A stretch of DNA of 64,000 nt from Nageia nagi (taxonomy: Eukaryota; Pinophyta): positions 21,886,001 to 21,950,000 of the forward strand of contig JBITNC010000001.1 in the NCBI GenBank assembly GCA_050084985.1, written 5' to 3'. Positions 34,301 to 45,544 of this stretch are shown one piece after another. The position numbers and the translations under genes were made by a program. Under the pieces are notes generated by a model. That model did no database searches. It was not told the origin of the DNA and saw only the letters and a program-made list of their open reading frames with translations. The first letter of the stretch is position 1. Every line of letters begins with the position of its first letter.

Positions 34301-36860
34301 AATGTTACATTTTGTAGTTAACACTTTATGAACAACTAGAGGACTCTCAAATCTTTTTGGAAATAGAAGAATCTTATTCCTCTATGTAGCATGTTGCACT
34401 CCATCTAATGTATCTATTACAAGTTCAACATCATCATCTTTTATATAATCTACAATTGGCCTTGAAATATTGACCAGTTGCTTCCTTGACCTCAATTGGA
34501 CAACATTCAATCCCATAATCTAATTATCCTGAACATAATAAATTATTGGTTTGGTATTATTTAGATTTGGGACTAGTTGAGAGGGTAATTGTATGGGAGG
34601 CCTTTGTTGTTGTGGTTGTGTTGGCTTTCCAGCTTATGGTTATTGTATCAGAGGAGTAGGTAGATATTGTTGTTGTTGCAAAGGAGTAGGTAGATACTAT
34701 TATTAATGTTGTTATGGAGGAACAGGTAAGTACTACTATTGCAAATTCTAATTTTGGCCTTGGAGAGGGTCTTGGTAGTATTGAGGTGATCCCCATTGAA
34801 ATGACTAATTATTATATGGTTTTTGATTTGGATTTTGAGCATACCTTTATCATCTCCAAGTTGGAGGAACTTGATTTTGAATCCAATTAGAAAATTATTG
34901 TACTAGAGGTTGTGAGTTGTTGAACCGCTATGGTTGGAAAAAGTTCGCTTCCTCCATTTCCATAAACTCGAACATTTTTAAGAGAAGGCAAAATTGGACA
35001 TTCATCAGTGCTATGAGTATCCTCATAAATACTACAAATCTTACCTTTATCTAAAGGATACTCATGCTTAGCATGTCTTTTAGTACACTTTGGACAAAAG
35101 GATGAGAGAACCTTTTCTACCTCTTCCCTCTTCTTATTAGATTTCAATTGGTCCATAGAAGATGAAAAAGTGGATAAAATATCTATCTTAAATGACTCCA
35201 AAAGATTTCCAATTTGTTCTCTTGTAACCCCACTCTACTCTTTACTAGTACATAGAGTTTCTAAATTGATTCTTTACTTCAAATTATTTCTAGAATAGTT
35301 TTTACATAATATTTTTACCTCTCTATATATCAAGCATAAAACCATCTCCTCTAGATATCAAATTCAATGCATCAAGACAATCTTCTTACATTCCTTTAAG
35401 AAAAAGTACCTCTAATGTGTCTTCACTGAGTGTTGGTTTTCTAGCTTGTGGTTGTTGTATCAAAGGAGCAATTAGATATTGTTGTTGTTGTAAAGGAGTA
35501 GGTAGATACTATTATTGTTGTTGTTGTGGGGGAATAGGCAAGTACTACTGCTGCAAATTCCAATTTTGGCCTTGGAGAGGCTCTTGGTAGTATAAAGGTG
35601 ATCCCCATGGAAATGATTGATTATTATATGGTTGTTGATTTGGATTTTGAGCATACCTTTATTGTCTCCAAGCTAGAGAAACTTGATTTTGAATCCAATT
35701 AAAAAATTATTGTGTTGTAGGTTGTGAGTTATTGAACCACCATGGTTGCAAAAAGTTGGCTTCCTCCATTTCCATAAATTCAAACATTTTTAAGAGAAGG
35801 CAAAATTGTACATTCATTAGTGCTATGAGTATCCTCAAAAATACTACAAATCTTGCCTTTATCTAAAGGACACTCATGCTTAGCATGTCTTTTAGTACAT
35901 TTTGGACAAAAGGATGAGAGAAATTTTTCTACATATTCCCTCTTCTTATCAAATTTCAATTGGTCCATAGAATATGAAAAAGTGGATAGAATATCTATCT
36001 TAAATTACTCTAAAAGATTTCTAATTTGTTCTCTTATAACCCCACTCTACTCTTTACTAGTACCTAGAGTTTTTGAATTGATTCTTTTCTTTAAATTATT
36101 TATAGAATAGTTTTTACACAATATTTTTACCTCTCTATAAATCAAGAATAAAAACCTTTCCTATAGATATCAAATTCAATGCATCAAGATAATCTTCTTG
36201 TATTCCTATAAGAAAAAGTACCTTCAATGTGTCTTCAGTGAGTGTTGAATGTTTATAACATTGAATACTAAATTCAAATCATTCTAGGTAATCCTCCAAG
36301 GGTTCCTCCTCTTTCTTTTGCAAGTGAATAATTTCATCCTTTATTTCCTTGACCCTAGAGTAATCTTGATACTTAGTTAGAAATTCACTTTTCATTGATT
36401 CCCATGTATGAATGTCCTTATTAACTAAACCCATAAACCATCTCAAAGCATGTCATTTCAAAGTGGATGGAAATAGTTTAAGCTTGTGTGCATCAGTTGT
36501 ATGATCATAACCTCTACATAGGACATCAAATTAAAACAAAAAGACATTAGGCTCTTCATTAGGACTACCAGTAAAGGTAGGAATTAGTGCATGTGGAATG
36601 TTCTTTATTTTAGTCCTAGGTGCACCTGCATGAATTGTAAACTAAAATGTGGTGGATGTTTCAACATTGCCTCTTTCCATGTTGGATATTTCTAACTTAG
36701 TATCCTATTTTCCCTTTGATGATGAATTGTTTGTGTGTTCTATCAATTTTGTTGAATGACTAATAATTGATTTCTCTAGGTCTGTAAGAGTACCTTTATC
36801 TTCTGTATTTTTATTCTTCACAAACTACCTATATTTGTCTCTAGCTCTGGATTTAGACAT
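34301..36860 (-). pseudogene. Athila-like gag with duplicated zinc-binding segment
   Basis: Minus strand, from ATG at 36858-36860 (MSKSRARDKYR). The capsid domain at about 36620-36240 shows IPHALIPTFTGSPNEEPNVF, HALRWFMGLVNKDIHTWESM and FLTKYQDYSRVKEIKDEI. The nucleic-acid binding part has FCPKCTKRHAKHECPLDKGK followed by CSIFEDTHSTNEC, a cysteine/histidine arrangement typical of this lineage, at about 35780-35920. It occurs again at about 34960-35110, because 812 bp are duplicated in tandem. Stops occur mostly at former glutamine and tryptophan codons. Confidence 0.85.
34619..36242. repeat. 812-bp tandem duplication within the Athila-like gag
   Basis: 34619-35430 and 35431-36242 align end to end with a constant offset of 812 bp at every anchor checked (for example the zinc-finger codons and CCCCACTCTACTCTTTACTAG). 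The copies differ at many sites. Because 812 is not a multiple of three, the duplication shifts the frame and should have destroyed gag if it was still intact. Confidence 0.92.
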
Positions 36861-36984
36861 ATAGTGACTAACAACTAAATGATGTTATTAAAATGTATAG
36901 AAAATAATCAAAGAAAAACATCAACTTTATCTTTAAAGTTGATTATATTCTAGTCAACATAAAAAAAACTCTATTATTTTAGTA

Positions 36985-37008
36985 CCTTCCCTAACAATGA
37001 TGCTAAAA
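36985..37008 (-). other. Decayed primer-binding site, tRNA-Asp type
   Basis: Next to the 5' LTR the element's strand reads TAGCATCATTGTTAGGGA. The primer-binding site known from Athila/Tat elements is TGGCGCCGTTGCCGGGGA. All seven differences are G-to-A or C-to-T, so this is the expected site after deamination. Confidence 0.75.
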
Positions 37009-38152
37009 TGATGGGTTAGTTTCATTAGACTACCAATATAGGAAGGGAGATTATGAAGGTATCATGCAAAATATATGTACAATAGGGTTTGTCTAGAATG
37101 CCTAACTATTTTTCCAAATTACAAATTCTAGCCAAGGTTAAACACTTGAAGCCAAATGGTTCCAACACCCAACTATTGGATTTTGAACAAAGATAGAAAA
37201 TAGGGAAATCTAGTTCTAATAAGAATTTCCTAAAACTATGGTTGTAGAACCACATCCTTGGTGTAGGAATTACAAGTTAGAATACTTAATAGAAATAAAC
37301 AAGTGCCAATAGAGAACATCTAGCCTGTAATTATAGGATCATAGCTCTATGTAGAGATTCACTTAATCAACATTACTAAGCAATGAAAGTAATTTATCTT
37401 AAATCAATAGAATGCACGAAAGCCTAAAAAAATAAAGCAATAACCATTCTAGCCCAATTTATATACTCCATTCTAATTCACTCAACAAGGGGGCTCATTA
37501 ATTCCAATAAACTACAATAGAATGAAATAGGGAATAATTAACAGCAAATTGGGAAATGATATCATTAACTCCTCAAGTGAAATATTACATCAAATGTCTA
37601 CTTCTAGAAGTACTGAATGTAATACTAATACTATCTAAAGACTACAATTATTTGATCATTAACTTAAATATAAAATAAAGGATAATTATCTTTACTTGTT
37701 CTAAGGTGCTTTCAAGAAGCATTACTACATAACTTGGAATCAAAATAACTAACTGATTGATTGCCATAATGAATCTAGATTTCTAGGAGACATGATTAGC
37801 ATTGATCTATCTAGGATTCCACTACTTTCTTCAAAAAAATCACATCTAGGTATCCTCCTATGTTGCTCCCAACTTCCTCTTCATTACTTCCATGAATAGT
37901 AGCAATCAACACTATTATGCATTGTATGCCCACTTTGCCAAGTCATCCAAAACCATGTCCAATTCTATTCAATAATCAATACAAACCACATGAATACATT
38001 CCCATTTTCCATTATCCTAATTATTTCATAATCTATTAAATATTTACTTGGTAAGGAAGGAAAATAGGGTAAAAATGGAAGAAATTAATAGTAGATGAGT
38101 GAAAGGAATTGATACCATTGGAGGGAAAACATATGAATTTTGAGATTCATCA
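37009..38152 (-). repeat. 5' LTR of the Athila-like element
   Basis: 1144 bp, starts TGATGGGTTAGTTTC and ends GAGATTCATCA on the plus strand. It aligns with 23185-24370. Confidence 0.93.
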
Positions 38153-38230
38153 CCTTGCACTAGATGTTTAATAAGAAATGCATGCCCATGCCCATCTCCA
38201 AAAGAGAATGTTGCTAAGATAAGCAAGAAA
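38153..38230 (-). pseudogene. UGT pseudogene, N-terminal codons
   Basis: Continues the pseudogene interrupted at 23184. The minus strand reads GDGHGHAFLIKHLVQG, matching GDGRGHALLVPHPVQG of the intact gene. The similarity fades near 38230, close to the former start codon. Confidence 0.9.
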
Positions 38231-38239
38231 AATAAATAA

Positions 38240-39870
38240 AGAACAACATAAGCATATTAGAAAAACATTTGAACTATGCTCACAAATTGGGAACCAAAAC
38301 CCAAAATCTTCAGCATAGAAAGGATGAACACTCATTTGATTTGATCTTAAAATTTATCAATATCTATTTTAATTAAGAGGGCATGTTGATTAGAGGATCG
38401 AGCCCATCTCATGCCTTCCTACATTGCTATGATATTTTCCAAAATGTAACAATTATGTATGAAACCAATTTTCTTTGAGTGAACTATATTAGAAAGGAAG
38501 GCTTGAAGACATAAAGTGGGAGCTTTGGAAATAATCTTATAACTAACATTCAGAATGATGATGGGCATCCAATTGGTAATGAGCTCCAAGTCCCCATGCT
38601 TAGGGATAAAATTTATATTACCTTTGTTAATAATAGAACTAAGAGAGCCTATGTGTAATGCATCTAGGTAGAATTTATGTAAATCAAGGCCAATAAACTC
38701 CCAACAAGATTTGTAAAATTTATAGGGAAAACCGTCTCTTTTGGGAGAGGGAATATTCTATCTCTTTAAGTGAGAGGAGCTTTTCGTACTCAATACAAAG
38801 AAAAGGTGAAAGGTGATATGGTATCATAACTTTGCAACATTGCAATGCTTAAGTTCTATTTGAGGCATATGGTTGAGATACAAAAACTTGCATGTAATGA
38901 CAAGTAAAATACTTGGCAATCTCAAGAAGAGATTTTAATTGGATTTCATTCATCATATAAAGCTTTGAATTGGGTGTATTTCCTTTGAGGTATTAATCTT
39001 TGAAAGAATGTTTTGGTTACTTTATCCCCGATCTTAAGCCAATGCAATCTAACCTTAATCTGATCTCCTTTGGCTTCATATAACTTCACTAACTTAAGCT
39101 CATACTTGATTTGAGAAACATGGGATTCTAGGTGATAGCAAAAGGGGATGGATTCTAGATGAAAAGAGACTTAAGTAAATTCTACTTGAAGCACAGAGGT
39201 GGAGTGATGAAGGAATTAAGAAATATTCTTACCAAGCCTAGGAAGGAGAGTAGTGGTTTAGATAATTACATCATTCCATCATGCAATCCATCTTGTCTCC
39301 TCAAAAGATCTGGGGATCATATTCCACACATGATGGATGTGATAGAGTATAACATCACTTTGTAGGAAAGAATTATTAAGAAAGAACTAGGATCTATAAT
39401 GCCACTTTGAAAGAGAAGCAATCTCAATTTTGAAAGTAATAGGGAATTATCAGAGAAGATGAGCCTTAATATAGTTTGGACAAATGAAGCAGAAGAAAAA
39501 TATCAAGATATGAAGAATTATAAATGATTAGAAAGTGTTGCATGATTAAGGCACATTATGACTCTTGTACGGCCAACTTAGAGATTAGGCCACATGTACC
39601 ATAAATGCTCAAGACAGTGTTCTATAATAAATTTAGCCTTAGGACAAGATAATCCAAGATTATGCTTCATAAAGAATCACACTTCGTACTCGCTAAGGAC
39701 CCATTTATTAGGAATGGTGCTTATTTTATCAAAGGTTTTTTCAACTATATTAAAATATCCACACATAAACCAAATGAATATTCAAAGTGATAATGCACAC
39801 CACCTCCATAAAGTACACCTTTTTGGGGTCTCATTTGAGGCATAAACATTAATGAATTTGAATGACATGC
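38240..39870 (-). pseudogene. LINE (L1-type) endonuclease/reverse transcriptase remnant
   Basis: Minus strand, from 39870 downward: endonuclease end (INVYASNETPKRCTLW, FMCGYFNIVEKTFDK, about 39850-39700). The linker follows with HWLKIGDKVTKTFFQRL at about 39050-38990. The reverse transcriptase starts at about 38760: NIPSPKRDGFPYKFYKSCWE, INFIPKHGDLELITNWMPI, ILNVSYKIISKA, KKIGFIHNCYILENIIAM, then LLIKIDIDKF to about 38330. These are the ordered motifs of plant L1-type elements. Several stops. The 3' end of the reverse transcriptase is cut off beside the UGT pseudogene. Confidence 0.8.
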
Positions 39871-39879
39871 CACCAACTA

Positions 39880-40680
39880 ATAATAATCATAGTAACTAAT
39901 AATAATAATATAATTTATTAAAACAAAAATTAATACACCTCTTACCAAGTGGCCACTACTAGGCCCACCATGACTCGATCATAGTTGATTGTGCCTGTGT
40001 CATGTCTTATTGCACCTCCACCCATATACCTAAAAAAAATACAAACCCTAAGTTGTAAATCTTTCATTTTTACTAAAAATCACAAAATTTACCCTGTTAA
40101 AACTCTACATAATTATTTTCACTCTTTTTCTACAAATTTCTTCATTACACTATTTTTGGCTAAAATTTTCAAAAAATAAGGATTTAAAAATTCTACCTCT
40201 CTCTCCAAAGGCCGTTGGCCTTGCTAGGATGCTTATGCATGTCATGGTGGTATTCTCTTTACCAAAAATCATGTTCCTAATGCTTTTCTTGCTCTAAATC
40301 ACCTAAACCCATATCTTTTCTCCCTAAATCATCAATGACTGCAAACATAGAAATGAGGTATAACTTGTGCTTTCCAACTTTAAGTGGAGAGATTGTATAG
40401 TCGAGATCGATCGTACAATTTATTAAAAAAATATAATAATATATATAATAATAAAATTATTTTTACATTATATTTATATACAAAATAAAAATATATATAA
40501 TAAAATTACTTATACATTATATTTATAAAAAATATTAATATTAATAATAATAATCATAATCATAATAATAATATTAATAATAATCAAATAAAAATAAATG
40601 AAAAAATAGATATATATCTAAAATCATACATATAATAATAATTTTTTTTATGTCAAGGGAAAATTATATTATCAAAAAAT
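39880..40680. other. AT-rich low-complexity stretch
   Basis: From about 40415 to 40640 the sequence is dominated by TAA/TAATA runs. No gene seen. It ends at the left border of the large tandem duplication. Confidence 0.5.
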
Positions 40681-41439
40681 AGCGAGGGATTTTGCTTGGA
40701 CTACAAAAAAATCGATCACAAAATGGTTTCCAAAATAGGAAATAGCTACCCTACTATACCTAGTGGTAGCTAATATAATTTACAAAAAACTAGTAACAAA
40801 ATAAGTTCAAATGCTAGCGAACTATAACTTGTTGGTAGCCCTAATGCAACCTAATTTGCAAATTATATTAATATAAAATCATTAAATTGTAGTCAAAATA
40901 CATTTAAATTACAATTGGGATGCAACCCAACTATCTCTTTATTGCTGGAATATTCTAATCAATAAATCCTTTGTTCATTCCAAAGATGGGATGAAATTTG
41001 TTGATCATATGTAGAGTTGATTGCTTTCCATTCTTTATATCCTATTAAGTGAGTTTCTCTCTAGTCTCTCCTTGGGATGGTCTCCCCACATGTATTTGTT
41101 CAATATTTGCTATTTTTCTAGAGTTTAGTATATTTCTTTATGGGATTCTATCTTGGCCTTCTCCTTATTGTATTGTTATTGCTTTACTATCTTTATTCCT
41201 TGCTTTTTTTGTCACCCTTCTAATTCTTTCTCCATTTTCCCTTTCCACAACTTCCATTTGTTATCGCATATTTTAAAAAATTTGAATTGTAATTGGTTTC
41301 TCCTCAGTCTATTCCTTCTAAAATGGGGTTTGTTATGGTTTATTTCATCCATTAGACTTCTTTTGAAGTTGATTATTTTTTTGATGTGGTTTGTTTTATC
41401 TACATTTCAAAGTTATTCTTCTAATTTTTTCCTATTTTC

Positions 41440-42268
41440 TTTTTTTTATTGACTTCCACCCTTACTCTTCTGTTTATCTTGAGACTCCTTTTCATTCTTT
41501 TCTTTTTCTTTGCTTTCTTCATCCTTCCTCTTCTTTTCTAGAAAATCCTTTGGATAATGCTCATAACTATTACAAATTCCACATTGTACTGGTAGATTTT
41601 TATCTACAATTGGTTGCATCCATTCTCTTCCATATTCTATTTTTAATTTTATCTCGTTCATCATAGGTTTGGACATATCTAAATTAACCATGAATATTGC
41701 ATTTTTAAACTTAGTTTTAATCTTGTTGATCTCTCAATTGTACAAGGGATCCAATTGCTTTTGTAATTCTGGCTATTATGCATAGGTGCTAACAAGATGG
41801 GTGAAGTCCAAGTAGTAAGACCCATATTGGAATGAGGTTGAAATTTTTACTTTCAAGGGATAAATTTTTCTTCCATCTCTTGATGACTAATCATTTCTTC
41901 CTGAGGAATCATGGACCCATCTCTATCACTTTTTTCAAGTTTTTATCAAACTAGAATTTGAATAATAAAAATTCTTTTGGGAGAGTAGCTAGGGATACAC
42001 ATCCTTTTGTACTCCATCTTAAATTGATCCAACTTTTAATCATATCTAGAGGGGGTTGTACCCCAACAAAGTGACCAACAAGGGTTGACTTTAGCCCATC
42101 CTCCTTCTCTATTATACTTTTTAGAATTAATATGATAACCTCATCATTAGAGAATTCAAGCTCTAGCACCATCTTGATTGCTTCCTCTATGAATGGTTTT
42201 TCTTACATCAACATGATTTTCCATTCCTTGTGGGGCTTTGGATCAGGTCGTAATTTTGATTTATTCAT
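41440..42268 (-). pseudogene. LINE ORF1 remnant (DUF4283 type), unit 1
   Basis: Minus strand from ATG 42268. DUF4283-like part: KSTLVGHFVGVQPPLDMIKS, then WINLRWSTKGCVSLATLPKE and FLLFKF. A zinc-knuckle-like part at 41590-41550 reads NLPVQCGICNSYEHYPKDF with the last cysteine lost, followed by a lysine/glutamate-rich tail. In plant L1-type LINEs this protein binds the element's RNA. A CAA-to-TAA change makes a stop near 42207 that the copy in unit 2 does not have. Confidence 0.8.
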
Positions 42269-42299
42269 TGTATTTCAAATATCATTCGATATTATTTCA

Positions 42300-43420
42300 G
42301 TAAGATTACAACTTTGCTAAGCTATAATTTTCTTAATAATAGCTTGTGGTACTTTTAAAATAATTAGCTCATGCTTCTATTACTCTGCTCATATTTTTGT
42401 TATATCATGCTTGTGCTTCTACTACATTTCCCTCGTAAACCCTTACATATAATAATAATTAATAGATATACTTATACATAGAATAAAAATAATAATAACA
42501 ATAAGTAATACAAAAATTATAATCCTTAATGTAACAACTACTAACATATAAGCCCATTTTAATATTGCTCATCCATTATGCTAATGCATTGCCATGCTAC
42601 CCATTTTACACCTTCATTTTCTTTTTTGCCAAATTAGTCTTTATTTTTGGCACACACCAATCCTGATACCTTAGCCACTACACTAGTAGGTGTTAATGTT
42701 GATAAATTAGTTATTACTCTAGTATATTTGAATCTCTTATCTTGTAAATCATTTTCATTATCTTCATTGTCTCTCATCGTATCAACATTTAAGGGGGGAT
42801 GTACATTTTATCCCTCAACATATTGTATCAATTAAAGAATTTTCAACCATGAAAGATGTATGGCCTAAGACTTTTGTAAAAGATTATCATCAATCCATAT
42901 TTACTAAGGTAAAAATAGAATTACCCAAATGAAAACAAGTCCACCTTGAGAAGAATCCAAAGTTGTACACATGCTTAGTGGCATAGATAAAGTAAGATCA
43001 TGATCTAATAAGATTTGTTAACCAATCATGTCAATTCAAGATGTCCTCAAGTTATACTTCAGATGCAATTTGATGTAAACATCAAAAGTTTTAACTTGGT
43101 TACAACTAGGGCAAATGCAATTGCCCATAACCTAAAATAAGTTGATAATCTTCCCTCAAAAAAGTTGTGAGTACCTTCTTTGTCATCACCACTAACTAAT
43201 GTCTAGTTATTTTTGAAGTATTTTCCATCCTATGATGGCAAATAGTCCAAAAAGGGGCAAAATATAGACATCCAAAATTAGTACCTTTGCACCATATACA
43301 TGGGTGTAAACACATTCATCATCATCATAAATCCCAATGTAATTAACCCTAAAATCTAATAATTTTCATGGATAAGTACAAGAAGTTGGGTCCATTTTAT
43401 GGCCAAAAGGTAGAATTCTT
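42300..43420. other. No gene seen
   Basis: AT-rich, same as 55230-56380. A polypurine-like TTTAAGGGGGGATGT at about 42789-42803 could be a leftover retrotransposon end, but no LTR pair was found. Confidence 0.4.
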
Positions 43421-43424
43421 TTCA

Positions 43425-43990
43425 TTATTTTCAGGTTTGATCACATTGATCTAAAAATTTGAAGCACTTAGACATGGAATCTTGAATAAGGTCAATAGCG
43501 TAAAATTGTAGTGCTTTGAGTCTAATTTTCAAATATATAATCTATTCCAATACCTAGATGATAAATATTTATTTTTATAGGTATGAATAAAAATGACTAT
43601 TTAAAAAATACTATTTTAGGACCATACCATGCATGTATTCATCACACGTATTTTGATATAAATCAAACTATTTTTTTAAATCCTTTTGGGAAATGATACC
43701 TAACACAATGAAGCTTGTCTTGGATATTTTTTTTTGAATATTATAATTTTTATTAATTTTTTATAGATCATAATTATGGTTTTGAAAAATGCCTATGTCC
43801 GTCATGCATAATTTGACCTAAAGTCATCATTTTTTCAAACTTTTTTTAAAAATTTTGTAGAGAATTATCTAAAGGTTGTCTCCATGTATTTTTTTTTTGC
43901 AAAATTCATAAAAAAAAAAAAATTACTAAAAAATTAAAATTTATTTTTAAATTTTTCTAAGTTATAAAACTTCCTCTATAAGTGGACCCA
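43425..43990. repeat. Dispersed repeat, copy 1
   Basis: Similar to 49655-50150 and 56385-56930. Shared words include TTGAAGCACTTAGACATGGA, TATTCCAATACCTAGATGAT and CATCATGCATAATTTGACC-like segments. Non-coding; family not recognised. Confidence 0.75.
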
Positions 43991-44230
43991 ACTTCTTACT
44001 TCCAAGGTCATCTAAAAACTAGATATCATTTATCCACTAACAAATGATGTTAAAATGAGTATTATTTAAGTCGTATTTAACAAATAACTCTTCAATATGA
44101 CTTCTAAATGACATAAAAAATGCATTAATATATAGAGCTCATCGAGTATATTATGAAAATCAACTAGTCACATGCCCCTTTTCGAACAATTCTACACCAT
44201 TTAACAAAAGTGATAATCCTAGACATTACT

Positions 44231-44395
44231 TGCGGGTGACCCAATCCAATTGTGAGCAACTCACTGTAATCTCAGAAAACTGCGATCATGGGCGATCCAA
44301 TCCAATCGTGGGCAACTGTAATCTCAGAAAACTGCGATCATGGGCGATTCAATCCAATTGCGGGTGATCGAACTTGATCGTAGGTGACTCTAAAC
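44231..44395. repeat. GC-rich 52-bp repeat, two full copies and partial ones
   Basis: The unit contains AATCTCAGAAAACTGCGATC, then ATGGGCGATCCAATCCAATC and GTGGGCAACTGT. Shorter half-units surround it. Unit 2 of the tandem duplication (57186-57310) has one copy fewer. Confidence 0.8.
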
Positions 44396-45544
44396 TTGCC
44401 AAAATAAAAATAAAAAAGTCAATTCTACGGATTGACAACCCCTATTCCAGGGATGATTAGGAGCCAATTTCAGCTGACAAAATTGAACAACTAAAATGGC
44501 AACTCACCACCTCATCCACCAGGCCCTAAATCTATTTGAAAGAGACTAGTTGATTTTTGCATCAACACTTGTTCAATACTTACATGTCTGAATGCCTGCC
44601 TATCTAAGTATATTTTAACCTTTGGGTCAAAATATATACGTAAAAGAAACTCAATTCATCCTATTTTAGAGACATTTAGAGGTTTCAGAGAACTCTAGAA
44701 GCGTAGGTAATTGGACTTTCCCTCGTGTACCGATAGGCAGCATTTACTTTGTCACACTATGAGTATAAAAGAGGGATTCGCTTCTATGGTTGAGGCTCTT
44801 CAATAGCAATCAAACCCTTTCAATAAAATAATGGTATCATAATGCCCATAAGAAATGATCGATATAAGAGATCAAATGGAATACAAATTATGATTTTAGT
44901 ATGATAAGAAGTCAATGATGAAATTATCAAAATATTAAATTTTTATAACATAATATATATGAAATTAAAGTGTCATATATGAAGTCAAATACCAATGATA
45001 ACAATGAAAGGGTAAAATCCTTTGAATGTGCATCAAACAAGTGTAATTCTTTTCTTAATATGTATTAACCCATCAAATCAATATATTCTAAATATTTGAA
45101 TTTTTTAAATTTTGACAAGAAAATAATATTATAAAAATTATGTAATCATTGTGATAATTTTTAAAAATAATTATTTAGAAATTGAAAACATTCATAAGTG
45201 ATTAGATATTATAGAGTGATAAATTTAAAATCGTAAATGATAAAATTTAAAGTAAAAAATAAGATAACAATACTGATAGTTTAAAATGATTTAAATATTT
45301 AAGATAGATAATTAATTACAACAAATATAACATGTATACCTAGTAGTGAAAATCTAACATAGAACAGGATCAACTCATGACCAATTCAACCAAAAATCTA
45401 AACAATAATCTAAAGTTTAACAAAACCTTCAAGATTTGGAAACTTCTAAAAAAACTGTCACGGTCAAAGTATGTGACTAGGTACACAAACATTGCCCTTA
45501 AAATAGAGAACTTTTCAAACTCCTTTAACCAAATGCCAAGCACC

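Larger units (their letters stand above)
23185..38152 (-). mobile_element. Athila-like Ty3/gypsy LTR retrotransposon inside the UGT pseudogene
   Basis: About 15.0 kb including a nested 2.6-kb element. LTRs at 23185-24370 (1186 bp) and 37009-38152 (1144 bp) have matching TGATG...CATCA ends. Polypurine tract and primer-binding site show that it is transcribed on the minus strand. Order from right to left: gag, protease, reverse transcriptase, RNase H, integrase, then a long 3' region with a further reading frame, the plan of Athila-type elements. The target duplication is TCCTA on the left and CCTTG on the right; the intact UGT gene has CCCTG at the same place (47827-47831), so both flanks derive from one 5-bp site by transitions. 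LTR divergence is high (many transitions and an indel of about 42 bp), so the insertion is old. Confidence 0.92.
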
